Assembly (NCBI RefSeq): GCF_937616625.2
Contig: NC_065570.1
Location: forward strand, 64,259,665 to 64,323,664
Direction: 5' to 3'
Length of the DNA: 64,000 nucleotides
From: Mercurialis annua
Taxonomy: Eukaryota > Streptophyta > Magnoliopsida > Malpighiales > Euphorbiaceae
The position numbers were made by a program, and so were the translations under genes. Shown in pieces: positions 35,951 through 47,799 of this stretch. Below the pieces are notes generated by a model. That model ran no database searches, had not been told where the DNA came from, and was given only the letters and a program-made list of their open reading frames with translations. Each line of letters starts with the position of its first letter. Within the stretch, counting starts at the first letter, position 1.

Positions 35951-36830
35951 CTATTAAATTTTTTATTCAAATTACCCTGCAATTAACCGTAAGCAAATCT
36001 TGCTAATTCGTAGAGTAAAACTACAAATGTTTGTAACCTGTTTCAAAGAAAAAATCAATTTAAAATGGGCAATGGGCAGGATATTCACTTTTGGATGGTC
36101 AATTGGGTTGAAAATTTTTTATTTAGCAAATGTTTTGGGTGTATAAAATTTATCTTTCCAAGTTAAAATAATGCATTGTTTTTACTAAAATAATGCACTT
36201 GATACAATAAAACAATAAGTTTAAAAAAAAAAACATCAATATAATACGAGTATTAGAAAGGAGCATCCAAATTTCAACTCATCATCATGATATATACTTA
36301 GGTCATAACATATTGGTAAACTACATAATAATTTTTTAATTTATTATTCTACCACATTTTGTTGAATTTATGTTCCCTTATATTAAATTACATTTAGCAC
36401 TTGCTATCTACGGCCTAGATAGAATATTGTAACTTCATGTGATTTTTTTCTTCTTGGCCTGTCCCCAATTATGGATGTTAATATATATATAATGCAGAAA
36501 ACTCTTCGCAATAAATTTGGGTCAATTCATGCAAGAAAGTCTCCATTTTGCTCAAGTAGGATTGGCGATGAAGAATCAAACATTAACCACAAAAATATTC
36601 AACCGGTTTCGGTTTTTTTTAAACCATGAATTTGACTTTAATTAATTTTTTATACCAAGTTCAGGGGTATAACTAATAAATCTTTGTTGAATAAATTTTC
36701 TAAAAAAATTTATTGTATGTGTTATTCTATATATTCTATACAAAAAATTAACCATTGACATAAGAATTTATACTATGAAGAATAGCAAATTTGCGTTTGT
36801 AATCTTCATTCAAGATTAAGGGAAACTTGC

Positions 36831-37503
36831 TGTTGATACAATTGCTGTTAAACTGAATATGATGAGGCTGAGTCGCGAACTAGGTCGCTCTCTTTTAGAC
36901 GTTTGGCGGCACAGCTCGGAGGTGCAAAGCTGACTATCAACCGCGGCGTCCCTAGGATAAAACAGCCGGAAATACTGATCACACTGCACTGTGAAATCAG
37001 CTCTAAAACACTTTCTCTGTATTGCTCTGTGTTTCTGTATCTGCTAAAATGAAAAATGAAGCCAGTATTTATAGGCTAAGAAAACATAGCTGCTGAGTGA
37101 ACAATAAATACAGAAAATGATTTCTTATTTAATGAAGAAAAATAGCAGTCAGATGAAGTGGAAGAGTCATTACAGTTACAAAATAATTGAATAAAAAATC
37201 ATTAATACTTTTGTATGCAAAAAATAAAGTGCTAGCCGAACCGAACCACCCAACCCAGACCAGGCCGGCCGACCGGACGGACGGCGCGCGTGTGGTAAAT
37301 CGGGTAGGATGTAACTCCTAGCCCGTTCACAAAACTGGGTACCCCTTGGGGCCCAAACCCATATGAGAAAGACCAAGTTTATAAACCCAATGTATTGAGT
37401 TTTCCTAAGCAATGTGGGAAAACCACAAAACTCTCTATCTTCTCATTTCAAGTTACAAGGCACTTTTTCCTTTTTAATTTTTAAATTCAATAACTTTCCA
37501 ACA
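36831..37503 (-). mobile_element. Solo LTR, 673 bp
   Basis: Termini TGTTGATA...CTTTCCAACA, flanked by the 5-bp target duplication CTTGC at 36826-36830 and 37504-37508. The left arm has the uninterrupted sequence near 16984-16990. A CCTATAAATAC box read on the minus strand (near 37065-37075) suggests minus-strand transcription. Probably Copia-type. The small ORF at 37176-37412 is not a gene. Confidence 0.88.
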
Positions 37504-37639
37504 CTTGCTCAGAATCTTTCAATGCTTTGAGCTAATTTCTGGATTAAAAAATAATTTTTACAAGAGTTTGATCACTTGTCTTACTATGGATGATGGGAAT
37601 ATTACTGCAGCTGCAAATATCCAGATATTAAAATCTTTG

Positions 37640-37860
37640 TATCACTGAACTTATCTATTATTATAAAAAGGGTATTAAACTTTATTTTGTTATAAAAAGA
37701 TTACTGAATTATAACTTTTATCACAAAGGGGATCACCCATGTAAAACAATGTCGTTTTGATGGCAAGCCAAAGTTACAAAAAGGTACATAATTCAGTGAC
37801 ATTCTTGTAATAGAAGATGTAAGTCGTTGACCTTTTTGTAATTTACGAGAAGTGATTATA
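37640..37860. repeat. Copy of the AT-rich interspersed repeat family
   Basis: Mirror of part of 16500-16870, truncated relative to the left arm. Confidence 0.6.
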
Positions 37861-38465
37861 CGACACGTCATGTAAATTATGAAACATCCAAGGGATAAAG
37901 CTAGACGGCGGGTTGTCATGGGCAACGAAACCAATCATATTCTCCTCCCTCAACGACGTGAGGTGATCAGCCGCAAAATTTGCTTCTCTATAAATATGGG
38001 ACGCCACCAATATTTTTCCATGAGAGCCTTAATAGCAGCCACTAGGTTAGAGTAACGACCTGCTTCTGAGTCATTATTTAGCTTCTCGACCACTGTTTAT
38101 TATAAACTTCCTAAAGCACGCGTCGAACGCCAAGGTTCCAACCCATTTGGATGCCTAGCCAACCACCAAACTCATTCCTAATAATACCGCCTGCTCGAGC
38201 AACATCCGAAGTTGAATAAAGTGTACCATCCGTGTTTATTTTAACCCAATCGTGGGGTGGGCAATGCCAAGAAATCTGATTACAATTTCTCACAGTGGTC
38301 AGCAAACTGCACGTCCTCCCTAAATTATCCTTTGCCTTCACAATGTAATCCACATTATTAGCCTGAGCTATATAAAGGATCTCATTTCGAAAGATCGATT
38401 TATTCCTTCGTTGCAACAAACGCCACACTGTGACTCCAAACACCCAAATCCAATCCTCTTTCAAG
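37861..38465 (-). pseudogene. LINE-associated RNase H relic (right arm)
   Basis: Mirror of 15257-15960. The minus frame 38464-38111 reads through ..NKSIFRNEILYIAQ.., HDWVKINTDGTLYSTSDVAR and AGGIIRNEFGGWLG, then jumps to IQMGWNLGVRRVL, a deletion of about 25 residues relative to the left copy. Confidence 0.7.
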
Positions 38466-38659
38466 ATGCATTACAGATCACCCTGCAAATTAACCGTAAG
38501 CCAATCTTGCAAATTCGTAGAGTAAAACTACAGATGTTTGTAACCTATTTCAAAGAAAAAAATCAATTTAATATGGGCAATGGACATGATATTCACTTTT
38601 GGATGGTCAATTGAGTTGCAAATCAGGTTCAGCCTTTACCATTCACTCATTCTTAGTTA

Positions 38660-38985
38660 TTTAATCTGTTTATGGATCCTGAAGCAAACCTGTCGGACAT
38701 GGCTGATTCTTCATCGTGCAATATTAACGAGTTCAGCTGGCAAAGAAGACTGCAAATAGGGTAATATACAATTAACAACCTGCTCGGTCCGTTCCAGAGC
38801 ATCAAGCTTCGTCCTGCTCATAAAGATTAGGTATATGCTGGTCTCGTCCAAGCATCAGTTACACTTCAGCTAGCTTTGTTCATTTCTGTTTTGATATTGA
38901 TTGGTGTGCAATTTATTTATACTCAAGCATGTGGAAGCACAAATTTCCTTCAAGAATTTAATTTTTTATTTGGTTGTTATATAAA
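38660..38985 (+). pseudogene. Degenerate counterpart of the 107-aa ORF
   Basis: Reads MDPEANLSDMADSSSCNINE, FSWQRRLQIG, stop, NNLLGPFQSIKLRPAHKD, stop, VYAGLVQASVTLQLALFISV. It aligns with 15099-14776. Family not recognised. Confidence 0.6.
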
Positions 38986-38999
38986 GATCAACTAACTTC

Positions 39000-39800
39000 A
39001 AATCTTTGGGTTAAATGTTTTTAGGTCACCTAACTATAATGTTTTTACTAATCGGTTATAAAATTTATAAAGTTATATAATAGTTACTGAATTATAACTT
39101 TTTTACAAAACGGTTACCGAACTATAAAAAATTACAAAACAGTTACTCGAGTATTATTGTTTTACAAATGGGTTACGGCTATTAAACTCCCTGGGTCACT
39201 GAGCTATTACAATATTATAAAAAGGGTACTAAGATTCAAATCGTTAAAAACAATCACTAAGTTATCGAATTATTTCGCGGGATGTCACTCGAGGCAAAAC
39301 GCACTAAACGTTTTGTGTTTTGTCCTATATGACATGCCAAAATTACGAAAAGGTGTATAATTCAGTATTCTTTTTTAACAAAAGGGTATAACTCATCACC
39401 TGTTTTGTAATTTGCGATAAATTTAATGACCTTCTTTTAAGACGTTGACCTCCCTGAGAAATTAAGGAATTCAATAAATTAGTAATTGTTTTTAAACGAT
39501 TTGAATCTTAGTACCCATTCTGTAATTTTGGAATAACTTAGTGACCCAAGAAGTTTAATATCCAATAAGTATCTTGATGATATGGACAAGAAAACAATGA
39601 ATAGTAAGATAACATTTTTTTATAAAAAAACAATAGTTCGGTAACTATTTTGTAAAAATAACTATAGTTCCGTAACCATTTTGTAACTTTTAATAGTTCG
39701 GTAACCTTTTTGTAATAATATTATAGTTCGATAACCATTTTGTAAATCTTTATAATTCGGTAACCGTTTTGTAAAAACAATATAGTTCTGTGACCTAAAA
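39000..39800. repeat. AT-rich interspersed repeat copies
   Basis: Successive units of the GGTTACCGAACTAT / GGTCACTGAGCTATT type. 39000-39426 belongs to the right arm; 39427-39800 continues the same family outside it. The Copia element starts in the last copy. Confidence 0.6.
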
Positions 39801-39809
39801 AATATTTAA

Positions 39810-40015
39810 TGTAAAGAGAGTAGCTAATTACTTAACTAATAAGTTAGTTAGTTATTTAATTCATTAGTTAGTTGAGTTTTATTACTCTGTAATTCTTTCT
39901 ATTTTAGCTAGTCTAGACTCCATAGCTTGTATATAAACTGCTCTGCTGAGCTCTATTCGGTTTAATCAAATCTTTTGATTCTCACCTCTAATCTGAAATT
40001 GGAGCATTCTTATCA
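39810..40015 (+). repeat. 5' LTR of the Copia element
   Basis: Begins TGTAAAGAGAG and ends TTCTTATCA. It contains a TATATAAA box near 39930 that can serve as promoter. Confidence 0.95.
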
Positions 40016-40027
40016 TGGTATCAGAGC
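40016..40027 (+). promoter_or_regulatory. Primer binding site, initiator tRNA-Met
   Basis: TGGTATCAGAGC directly follows the 5' LTR. Confidence 0.95.
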
Positions 40028-40242
40028 AGGTCATTTCTGCATTTTCTTTCTGATAACCGTTTTATTTTCTTTCACTTTCTCAGCATCCAAACAAGCTTGA
40101 TTTAGCTTATTTCTTGATCATTTCTTGATCAAATCACATATTCTTTCTCGCATTGTTAATCACATTCTAAAAAACTAATTTTCTTCGATTGATTCGAAGT
40201 CTAATCACAATTTCTTCTCATTCAAAGTTCTAAGTTCTTTGA

Positions 40243-41871
40243 TTGATAATGGCGTCTGCTTCACAAAATGAAGATTCTGCTTCTCCTTTCTATCTTCATC
40301 CAACTGAAAATCATAGTTCAGTGATTGTGCAACCAGAATTGAATTCTGGAAATTATGCTACTTGGAGGAGATCTTTTCTTCTTGCAGTTTCAATCAGGAA
40401 CAAACAAGGTTTTCTGGATGGATCCATTCCAAAACCTTCAGGTACTGATATTCTCTTTAATGCTTGGAGTAGATGTAACAATTTGATGATTGCTTGGTTG
40501 TTACGTTCTATTTCTCCATCCATTGCCTCTACTGTCTTCTTCATGGATGATGCTTCAAAGATATGGGGAAAGCTAAGTCAGAGATTTCTGCAACCAGATG
40601 ATGCAAAAATTTGTCAGTTACAACACAAATTATGCACCATTACTCAAGGTGATAAGTCAATTGACACTTATTATACAGAATTGAATGCTATATGGGAGGA
40701 ACTTCAATGTTATAGGCCTTTACCACACTGTAGTTGTGGAAAGTGTAATGACAACTGTTTTCAGAAATTTGCTGATATCCAGCAAAAGGATTATGTGTTT
40801 CAGTTTCTGAATGGATTGAATGAGACATTTCAGAATCATAGGTCACAAGTGCTTAATACTAAGCCATTTCCTAATATTGATCAAGCTTACAACATGATTC
40901 TCAGAGATGAAAGTCAGAGAACTTTGTCTCTTCACCAACTCAGTGTAGTTGATACAGTTGCTGCTATGGCTGTGAAGAAAAGTAAACTTGATCTTATATG
41001 TTCCAACTGTGGGAAACAAGGACATGAAAGAGAGTCTTGTTTCAGATTGGTTGGATATCCTCCTAACTTCAAATTCAAGAATGCTCCTACAAGAAATCCT
41101 AATCTGGTTAATAATTTTACAGGCAGCAATCAATACAGGCCATCTTATACTGCACCTAGACCTCCAGGTCAGTATAGTGGTTCATCTCCAACTCAGTATA
41201 ATGGTTCTTATCAGAATCAACAGATGCCTAGATCAGCTTACAATGTGCAAGCTCAGATCAATGAAAATCCAGTCACGATGAATGACCAAACTTCACTAAA
41301 TCTCTCTCAAGAGCAGATTCAGAAATTGTACATGTTGCTTAATGATTCCACAAATGTTCCTCCATGCACTCCAGAACCATCTAACACTCCATCTGGTATG
41401 ACTATCTCACCATCTATTTTTGCTGCAATGAATGCTCAATATGGAAAGGTTAATGCTCAAACTTGGATAGTTGATACTGGGGCTACTGATCATATAGTAT
41501 GCTCATTGGAATTGTTTTCAACTTACAAGCCTGTCACAAACTGGAATGTTCAATTACCAAATGGAATGAAAGCTCCTATCACTCACATTGGATCTGTTGA
41601 TTTATTTCTAAAACTGACCATTCATAATGTGCTTCTGGTCCCTTCCTTTAGTTTTAATTTGCTCTCAGTCAGCAAATTAACTACTTGCAGAAATTATAGT
41701 TTGGTATTTCTTGCTGATCATTGTTTGATACAGGACCACAACCATATGATGAGGATTTGTCAGGCTAAAGTTTTACAAGGACTATACTATCTTCAACTTG
41801 CAGCTTCTAAGTGCAAAGTGATTAGTACTAGTATTGTTTCTACTATAACCACAAATAAAACAGATTTGTAG
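40243..41871 (+). pseudogene. Copia polyprotein, Gag and protease part, ended by an in-frame stop
   Basis: The likely start is ATG 40249 (MASASQNED); an upstream in-frame ATG is at 40243. It encodes the Gag domain (blocks SGNYATWRRSF and WGKLSQRF), a CX2CX4HX4C zinc knuckle near residue 252 and the aspartic protease motif DTGATDH near residue 411. The frame stops at TAG 41869-41871, exactly where the Copia pre-integrase motif LWHCRLGH should have Trp. The next codons continue HCRLGHLSKS in the same frame, so one TGG-to-TAG type change explains the break. The full polyprotein cannot be made without readthrough. Confidence 0.93.
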
Positions 41872-41904
41872 CATTGCAGACTAGGTCATCTATCTAAATC
41901 TAGG

Positions 41905-44211
41905 ATGCATTTGCTTAAATCTGACTTATCAATTACTGATGTTGATTTGTCTCATATTTGTGAAATTTGTCTAAGAGCTAAACAGAAGAGATTACCTTTT
42001 CCTGTTCATATAAATAATTCCAGTTCAGTTTTTGAGCTTATTCACATGGATGTATGGGGTCCTTACTCAGTTTCTGATTTGAATGGAAATCACTATTTTT
42101 TGACAATAGTTGATGATTATTCTAAAATTATTTGGATCTATTTGTTGAAATACAAATCACAAGTTGCAGATATTGTTGCTCAGTTTTATCAGATGGTACT
42201 CACTCAGTTTCAAAAGTCTATTCAGATCATTAGAACAGACAATGGAACAGAATTTCTTTTGTCTACCTTTTATGCTGAAAAAGGGATTATACATCAGAAA
42301 ACATGTGTCTATACACCACAACAAAATGGTGTGCCAGAAAGGAAACATCAACATTTGCTGAATGTGGCCAGGTCCTTGCTATTTCAGGCAAGCCTGCCAA
42401 TTAAGTTTTGGGGTCCTGCAGTTCTTACTGCTGCATATATCATCAACAGACTACCTACTCCAGTTCTGAATAACAAAAGTCCATATGAAGTTCTGTATCA
42501 CTTCAAGCCAGATTACTCCCATTTCAAAGTTTTTGGCTCTCTTTGTTTTGCAACAAATGTAGATCCTCACAAGAAGAAATTTGACTCTAGAGCAAGAAAA
42601 TGCATTTTTCTTGGCTACCCTATGCACACCAAAGGATACAAGGTATTTGATCTAAACATTAATTCATTGTTTATCTCTCGAGATGTATTGTTTCATGAAA
42701 CCTCTTTTCCTTTTCAAATACATTCTCCAGATGATTCACAGTCTCCTGTTTTACTTATTATACCCCCGTATAACTTCAATCATCCCACACCTACTTTAAA
42801 CAGCCATTCTAATCTTTCACACCCAAACACCCTATCTGATAATACTTCTGCTCTTTCTTCTCCTGTACCCCTTCGTAGAAGTTCAAGAACCCATACCATC
42901 CCTTCTTACTTATCTCAATACCAACATAATGTTTCTACATGTTCTACTTCTCATCCCCTCACCAATTACCTCTCCTATTCTAAACTTTCACCTGCTTACA
43001 GAACTTTTATTAATCAAATTTCTGTTCATCCTGAGCCAACTAGCTACAATAAAGCTATTTTATCTCCTCATTGGCAACAAGCCATGCAGGAAGAGTTACT
43101 GGCCCTTAATCAAAATAATACATGGACTGTTGTACCTTTACCCCCTGGTCAGCATGTCATTGGCTCTAAATGGATTAATAAAGTCAAATTTCATTCTAAT
43201 GGGAGCATAGAACGTTACAAAGCCAGGCTTGTAGCCAAGGGCTATACTCAAAGATATGGTTTTGATTATCAAGAGACTTTCAGCCCTGTTGCAAAGCATA
43301 CCACTGTCAGACTGTTTCTTGCATTAGCAGCTATCAACAACTGGCACTTAGCTCAGTTGGATATTAATAATGCTTTTCTTAATGGGGACTTGATAGAAGA
43401 TGTCTATATGTCTATTCCTCAAGGTTATCAGCTTCAGGAGGAGTCTTCTGATACACCTACTACAAAGCTTGTCTGCAAACTGAACAAGTCTTTGTATGGC
43501 CTTAAACAAGCCTCTAGACAGTGGAATATGAAATTTACCAGTTCTTTGCTCACACAAGGATTCATTCAATCTAAATCTGATTACTCTTTGTTCACTAAGT
43601 CAAATTCTACTGGTTTTATTGCTCTATTGTTATATATTGATGATATTGTTATAGCCAGTTCAAGTGCTTCTGCTATTTCAAATCTCAAAGTTTTCTTGGC
43701 CAGTCAATTCAAGTTGAAGGATTTGGGATCAGTCAAATACTTTATTGGTTTAGAAATTGCAAGAAATAATTCTGGTATTAATCTGTGTCAGTGCAAGTAT
43801 GTGCTGGATCTTCTTGAAGATTATGGTTTAACAGGTTCAAAACCAGTTTCTATCCCCATTGAAGTAAATCATAAACTGGTTCACCAAACTGAGGATTTTT
43901 TGGAAAATCCTACTGCTTACAGACAGTTAATATGGAAACTTCTCTATCTCACTCTTACCAGACCAGACATTACATATGTTGTTCATGTTCTTACTCAGTT
44001 CATGGACAAACCAGCAGATATTCATCTTCAGTCTGCTATGAGAGTACTTCGTTATTTAAAAGGCTCTCTTGGTCAAGGTATTCATTTTTCATCCGCTGCA
44101 ACTCTTCAAATGACTGCATACTGTGACAGTGACTGGGCTGGTTGTCCAGAAACCAGAAAGTCTCTTACTGGTTATTGCATATTTCTTGGATCTTCTCTTA
44201 TTAGCTTGTAA
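41905..44211 (+). pseudogene. Copia polyprotein, integrase, reverse transcriptase and start of RNase H
   Basis: Same frame as the upstream part. Integrase core: HMDVWGPY, IVDDYSK, RTDNGTEF and PQQNGVPERKH. Reverse transcriptase: KWINKVK, RLVAKGYTQ, QLDINNAFLNGDL, LYGLKQASRQW and the catalytic YIDD near 43630-43650. RNase H begins with YCDSDWAGCPETRKS. The frame runs into the solo LTR at 44207 just after LGSSLIS, so the last seven codons before the stop are partly LTR-derived. The catalytic residues up to there look intact. Confidence 0.95.
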
Positions 44212-47064
44212 TATCCCGTAAATTTTTAGCGTTTTCCCGGCAATTTTTCCGATCGTTTTGAAGTAAAATCGGTGTCATGGTCTGATTATTTTGGGTTGGG
44301 TTTGATTTGATTTTTGTAGGTTCAACCATTCATTTTTTTTTATTAAAAAAAAATAAATAAAAAAAAATATATGATTCCCGTTCGAGAAACAGGATTCTCG
44401 AACGGGAATCCTGTTTCAGGCCTGGTCTCGAAGACCAGGTGGTTCTCGAACGAGAACCAAGCCCAAAAGGGCTGTTCTCGTTCGAGAACAAGTTGGCCCT
44501 TAGGACCCTTTCGCCAACCCCTTTTCGGACTCGATTACGGCCTGTCTCCACTCGTTTTTTTAAGTCGTTTTCTAAATAGAAAACCTAGATCACGCTGCTT
44601 ACAAACCCTAGCTGCCTTTATTCATCCAATTCTCTGAAGTTTCACTAATCAAAATCACTCTTGAAGTTTGCTGGAATCGTCGGTATGTATGTTCTTGATA
44701 TTTCAGATTTTACTTTTGAACGGCTTTCCGTATTTTGATTCGTTCTCTTTCGTTTCTTGGTCGAATCCAGTTCCGTTTCGTCGATAAGATTATAGACACA
44801 CGCCTCTTCAATTCCCATCCTTGTTTTCGCCAAAACGGTACGTAATTCTATGCGATATGGTCGCCGCCGTTTCATCGTATATGTACGTATATGTTTCTGT
44901 TTCTTGATGTTTTGAGTTACTGCCAATTGGAGTTGCTTTGTTTGGTTATGATTTTGTCATGTCAATGATCAAGAATAGCCCGGCATGTTAGTTGTTATTT
45001 AATCTAAACGTTTGTTTCGGTTTTGCGTTTATGATATTCAATCTCGGCTCCACGAACGTATCTCTTCGTTCTTCGTCACTGTTACAATGGTTTGTGAGTT
45101 GAGTTATTGTTAGATTATGATTAATGATATGGATTGATTGTAGTCTTGAGTATTTGATTTAGTTTTTAGAGTTGAATTCTTGATTTTAAAGATTGGCAGT
45201 AGCTTAATAATGGAGGTTGTTTGAAAGGGTTATGTATGGCGGGTTTCTTTTGAATTGAAAGGGAGAAGATGGTGAAAAAGCTCATTTGATCACTCAATTG
45301 TTTTGCCTAAATCAAATAAATCCCTTAAGTTAATTTCTTTTGGTTTCGATAATAACTTGATTTTAATTACAAAATTTATATACGTAATTGTTATAACTTA
45401 AATTAATATAATTACTCGGGTAATTATAGGTAATTTTAATTGAAATGTCTATTTTGGCTAATTGGCGATTTAGTCCCTAAAAGTTTCTAAAGCTATTTTT
45501 TAGCAAAGTTATAACTCTTGGACTTCTAATTGAGTTATTATTTAGTAAATTAAGAATGGAAATTTATTTGATTTTATATTTGACTAGAGTATCATTTAGT
45601 CCTTAGTTGGCTAAAGTACAGTTTAGTCCCTATTTGGCTAAAGTACAGTTTAGTCCCTAAACTTTTATTGACTTAAAATATTTGAGTTTTGGTTGTAACT
45701 TGGGTTACTTGAATTTATAAGATATTAAATTCTATTTTAATATAGATAATGCTTTATCTAGTATTTTAATTTATAAACTCGGGTTTATAATTTAATAAAG
45801 TTTTGGTTTGGGTTAGACTGTGGTCGCCCAACAAGTGGGAAGAAGCTTGGTAGTTTTTAATAACTCGGCTGACTCACTAATATAGATTTTAACTCGGATT
45901 TATTTAAATTAATTTATGTACCATTTTAAATGTGATTATATGATTTGTACCTTATAACTTGGGTTATATTTTGGAATGCATTTAATATAAGTGTTTATTA
46001 AATGTGACTTGGTTTTGCATTGTGCTAGTCCTATGTGGTGTCTAGTACTCTTTAGAGTTAGGGTCTGATTTTAATTATGATTTTAATATTTTATTTAGAC
46101 CCGTCGACTGTTCGTACTTCAGAGGCGAACCAGAGTTAGATTGCTTGTCAGGATCACGTGGATTTAGCAAGCAGTGAGTTTATATCTCTATTTACCTCTT
46201 TATTAAGCAAATGTATTATTTTGTATATATATATGTATAAGCAGCTTTTGAACTGTTTTCGGCATTGTGGATTTGATTTGGAACGTGCTACTCGATGGGC
46301 ATCATCGGGACTGCGTGCGCACCGGTAATGATTATGGTATTGAGGTAGGTTTGAGATACGTCTCACCTTAGTGAGGGCACCGGTGGAAGATACGTCTCCT
46401 GGGCTCACTATTTATTAAGTGATAGTCGGGGATCGGTTCTTGAGATACGCCTCACCGACACGACAATGGATTTAGAATTGTGGCTTAGGGTTTCATTGAT
46501 AATCCATAATGAAAATGTTTTATTAAACGTTTTAAAGGTTTTTAACTTAATAAATGTAAATGGTTATATAAACTCTACTCAGTAAATCTGACCCCGTTGT
46601 TTTCCCAAATTTTCCAGGTTTATGATTTGAGCGTTTGGTCGATCTCCGTTTCTTCATTCTCGGAGGTTCTTTATTTTATTTCAGAATAAATGAGTCAAAC
46701 TGTTTTGAACTCTTAGACCGCAGTAGTAGTATCAGTATTTATGTCTTAGTCTTATACGTTTATATTTTAGACTATTGATTGTTGAATTGGTCCATCTATT
46801 ATATTATCAGCTACGGCATGATTACAGTGTTTATGGTTTGCCATGCTATTGACATTATTTGAGATAAGCGTACTTTAAATATATGCTGTTTATATGTACT
46901 GCTAGATTAGGCTGAAGTCTCGGTTGCCCCCCGAGCATGTGATTTTCTGCAGGTTTATTGTTTAAATATAATTAAGTTGTTATCCGCAAGGCTTGCTACG
47001 GGTTTTGGTACAACCATACCCATACCCTAGCGCCGGTCACGATTCATGAAAATGGGTCGTGACA
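44207..47064 (+). mobile_element. Solo LTR, 2858 bp, Gypsy-type, nested in Copia
   Basis: Termini TGTAATATCCCG...GGGTCGTGACA with target duplication TAGCT at 44202-44206 and 47065-47069. The part from about 45300 to the end matches the LTR at 4730-6440; the first 1.1 kb is different. Because the internal region and partner LTR are missing and the target duplication is perfect, it arose by LTR-LTR recombination. The ORF at 46154-46408 (reverse) belongs to the conserved block and is not a gene. Confidence 0.96.
44381..44488. promoter_or_regulatory. Cluster of heat-shock-element-like TTCnnGAA motifs in solo LTR U3
   Basis: TTCGAGAA at 44381-44388, TTCTCGAA at 44395-44402, TTCTCGAACGAGAA at 44443-44456 and TTCTCGTTCGAGAA at 44475-44488. 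Each contains the TTCnnGAA core bound by heat-shock factors. They also form several overlapping inverted repeats. The element at 4730-7702 lacks them. Confidence 0.5.
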
Positions 47065-47476
47065 TAGCTGGAAGTCAAAGAAGCAACAAGTTGTTTCTCG
47101 CAGCTCAACAGAAGCTGAATATAGGTCTATGGCCACAACTGCTTCAGAAGTCACTTAGTAGTTATATCTTTTGACAGATTTTCAGATCAATCATTCTCTC
47201 CCAGTGCATTTCTACTGTGATAATATTTCAGCTCTTCATATCTGCAACAATCCAGTTTTCCATGAACGAACCAAGCACATTGAACTGGATTGTCATTTCA
47301 TTCGAGAGAAGATTCAAGCTGGAGTCCTTAAACCGATGCATATTCCTACAAAGCAGCAACTTGCTGATATCTTCACCAAAGCATTGAGTCCTGCAGTTTT
47401 TCATGGATTGCTAAGCAAGATGAGCATTCATGACATTTATGCTACTCTTGAGGGGGAGTGTAAAGAGAGTAGCTAA
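47065..47476 (+). pseudogene. Copia polyprotein, RNase H C-terminus
   Basis: Continues the interrupted domain: SWKSKKQQVVSRSSTEAEYR, then two adjacent TAG codons near 47157-47162, then YCDNISALHICNNPVFHERT, HIELDCHFIREKIQ and ADIFTKAL to the stop at 47474. The tandem stops are a second lesion independent of the LTR insertion. A purine tract GAGGGGGAG at 47450-47458 leads into the 3' LTR. Confidence 0.93.
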
Positions 47477-47664
47477 TTACTTAACTAATAAGTTAGTTAT
47501 TTATTTAATTCATTAGTTAGTTGAGTTTTATTACTCTGTAATTCTTTCTATTTTAGCTAGTCTAGACTCCATAGCTTGTATATAAACTGCTCTGCTGAGC
47601 TCTATTCGGTTTAATCAAATCTTTTGATTCTCACCTCTAATCTGAAATTGGAGCATTCTTATCA
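47459..47664 (+). repeat. 3' LTR of the Copia element
   Basis: One visible substitution from the 5' LTR (AGTTAGTTAG versus AGTTAGTTAT near position 37). Confidence 0.95.
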
Positions 47665-47799
47665 TTTAACCTCGAATCTTTTTCTTTTCTTGCGAGGTTT
47701 ATTGTCTGCATACCAACTTCCTTGTTCTATTTTTATAAACTGTGAATATAATAAAGCCACAAGAAGTAGCAAAAACTTCGCTGCTTGGAGATTTCGCAC

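Larger units (their letters stand above)
31928..39426 (-). repeat. Right arm of the inverted duplication containing NRT2
   Basis: Mirror of 14344-22399. It differs by a SINE (35749-35950), a solo LTR (36831-37503), absence of the pogo-like MITE, absence of the LINE fragment at 15977-16306, and base changes that grow more frequent away from NRT2. Confidence 0.92.
39810..47664 (+). mobile_element. Ty1/Copia retrotransposon, nearly complete, split by a solo LTR
   Basis: LTRs 39810-40015 and 47459-47664 (206 bp each) differ at one visible base. Target duplication TTTAA at 39805-39809 and 47665-47669. Without the nested 2858-bp LTR and its 5-bp duplication the element is about 5.0 kb, a compact Copia (Ale/Retrofit-like by size, an inference). 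Primer site and purine tract are in place. The near-identical LTRs imply recent insertion, and the nested LTR is more recent still. Confidence 0.96.

Noticed and set aside
44371..44637. 88-codon ORF at the start of the solo LTR
   Set aside because: It reads through the TTCTCGAA inverted-repeat cluster in the LTR; no gene features.
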